Positions 60,852-60,994 of a stretch of DNA of 60,994 nt are shown here, piece after piece. Position 1 is the first letter of the stretch. Each line of letters opens with the position of its first letter. The notes below the pieces were generated by a model. It did no database searches, had not been told where the DNA came from, and saw nothing but the letters and a program-made list of their open reading frames with translations. This DNA comes from Anaerocolumna sp. (GTDB taxonomy: Bacteria > Bacillota > Clostridia > Lachnospirales > Lachnospiraceae). The position numbers and the translations under genes were made by a program. The stretch lies in assembly GCA_029239975.1 (NCBI GenBank), contig JARBTX010000014.1, forward strand, positions 1 to 60,994, read 5' to 3'.

Positions 60852-60994
60852 GCAACTCATTCTCCTTCGTTTTACGTTTATTAGGAATTTGATAAACTGT
60901 AATAGATTGTTTCTTTACTTTTAAATACCATTATAGATTGTATTTTTAATAAATGCAATAAGTATTATATTTTTCTTAATTAATATAGTTTATC

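Overview
The window is low-GC DNA (roughly one third G+C by eye) from a spore-forming, anaerobic-type Firmicute, most likely a member of the Lachnospiraceae (clostridial cluster XIVa). This assignment is an inference from a GerA-family germination gene at the left edge, a dacF / M50-like / scpA / scpB cluster, a Bce-type two-component/ABC module, a YtrA-type GntR operon, strong AGGAGG-like ribosome binding sites and dense rho-independent terminators. I see no rRNA, tRNA, CRISPR array, prophage or transposase gene; the only mobile DNA is non-autonomous palindromic elements.

Layout. 1-7.4 kb: partial gerA-type gene, MFS transporter, GH31 alpha-glucosidase, scpB, scpA, a degenerate site-2-protease-like membrane protein and a membrane-anchored metallophosphoesterase. 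7.5-19.4 kb: cell-envelope block with D-Ala-D-Ala carboxypeptidase, a MacAB-like exporter plus SLH-domain protein, an Ig-like-repeat protein, and an ABC transporter whose permease carries a very long extracytoplasmic coiled coil. 19.4-28 kb: 18-bp tandem array, NUDIX hydrolase, DUF89 protein, MerR-methyltransferase fusion, RmlB, amidohydrolase and nucleotidyltransferase. 27.3-34.6 kb is rich in antibiotic-response logic: an ABC-2 exporter behind a leader-peptide attenuator, a Mef-like macrolide efflux gene behind an 8-residue ...RLR leader, and a par/Fst-like type I toxin-antitoxin locus with two convergent promoters and a shared bidirectional terminator. 34.6-38 kb: radical SAM protein, alpha/beta hydrolase, small ORF, MBL-fold hydrolase. 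38-47.9 kb: nucleoside ABC importer (BmpA/NupOPQ type) with an MTA/SAH-type deaminase, MtnA, a Zn alcohol dehydrogenase and purine nucleoside phosphorylase; together these look like an uptake and salvage route for methylthioadenosine, 5'-deoxyadenosine or related nucleosides. 48-55.4 kb: YmaF-like protein, BceRS-BceAB, and a GntR-ABC operon with a perfect palindromic operator. 55.4-61 kb: DUF1653 protein, pyrimidine-nucleoside phosphorylase, small XRE regulator with peptide deformylase, DAHP synthase and a XerD-like recombinase.

The strongest candidates for something undescribed are: (i) the attenuator at 29921-30166, where an 18-codon leader ORF ends inside one arm of mutually exclusive hairpins that decide a terminator in front of an ABC-2 exporter; (ii) the type I toxin-antitoxin locus at 34315-34610; (iii) the Mef leader at 31135-31399; and (iv) two families of palindromic MITE-like elements. 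One of these (25980-26264) is flanked by an exact 11-bp target duplication, has split a formerly tight two-gene operon and now supplies the upstream gene's stop codon.
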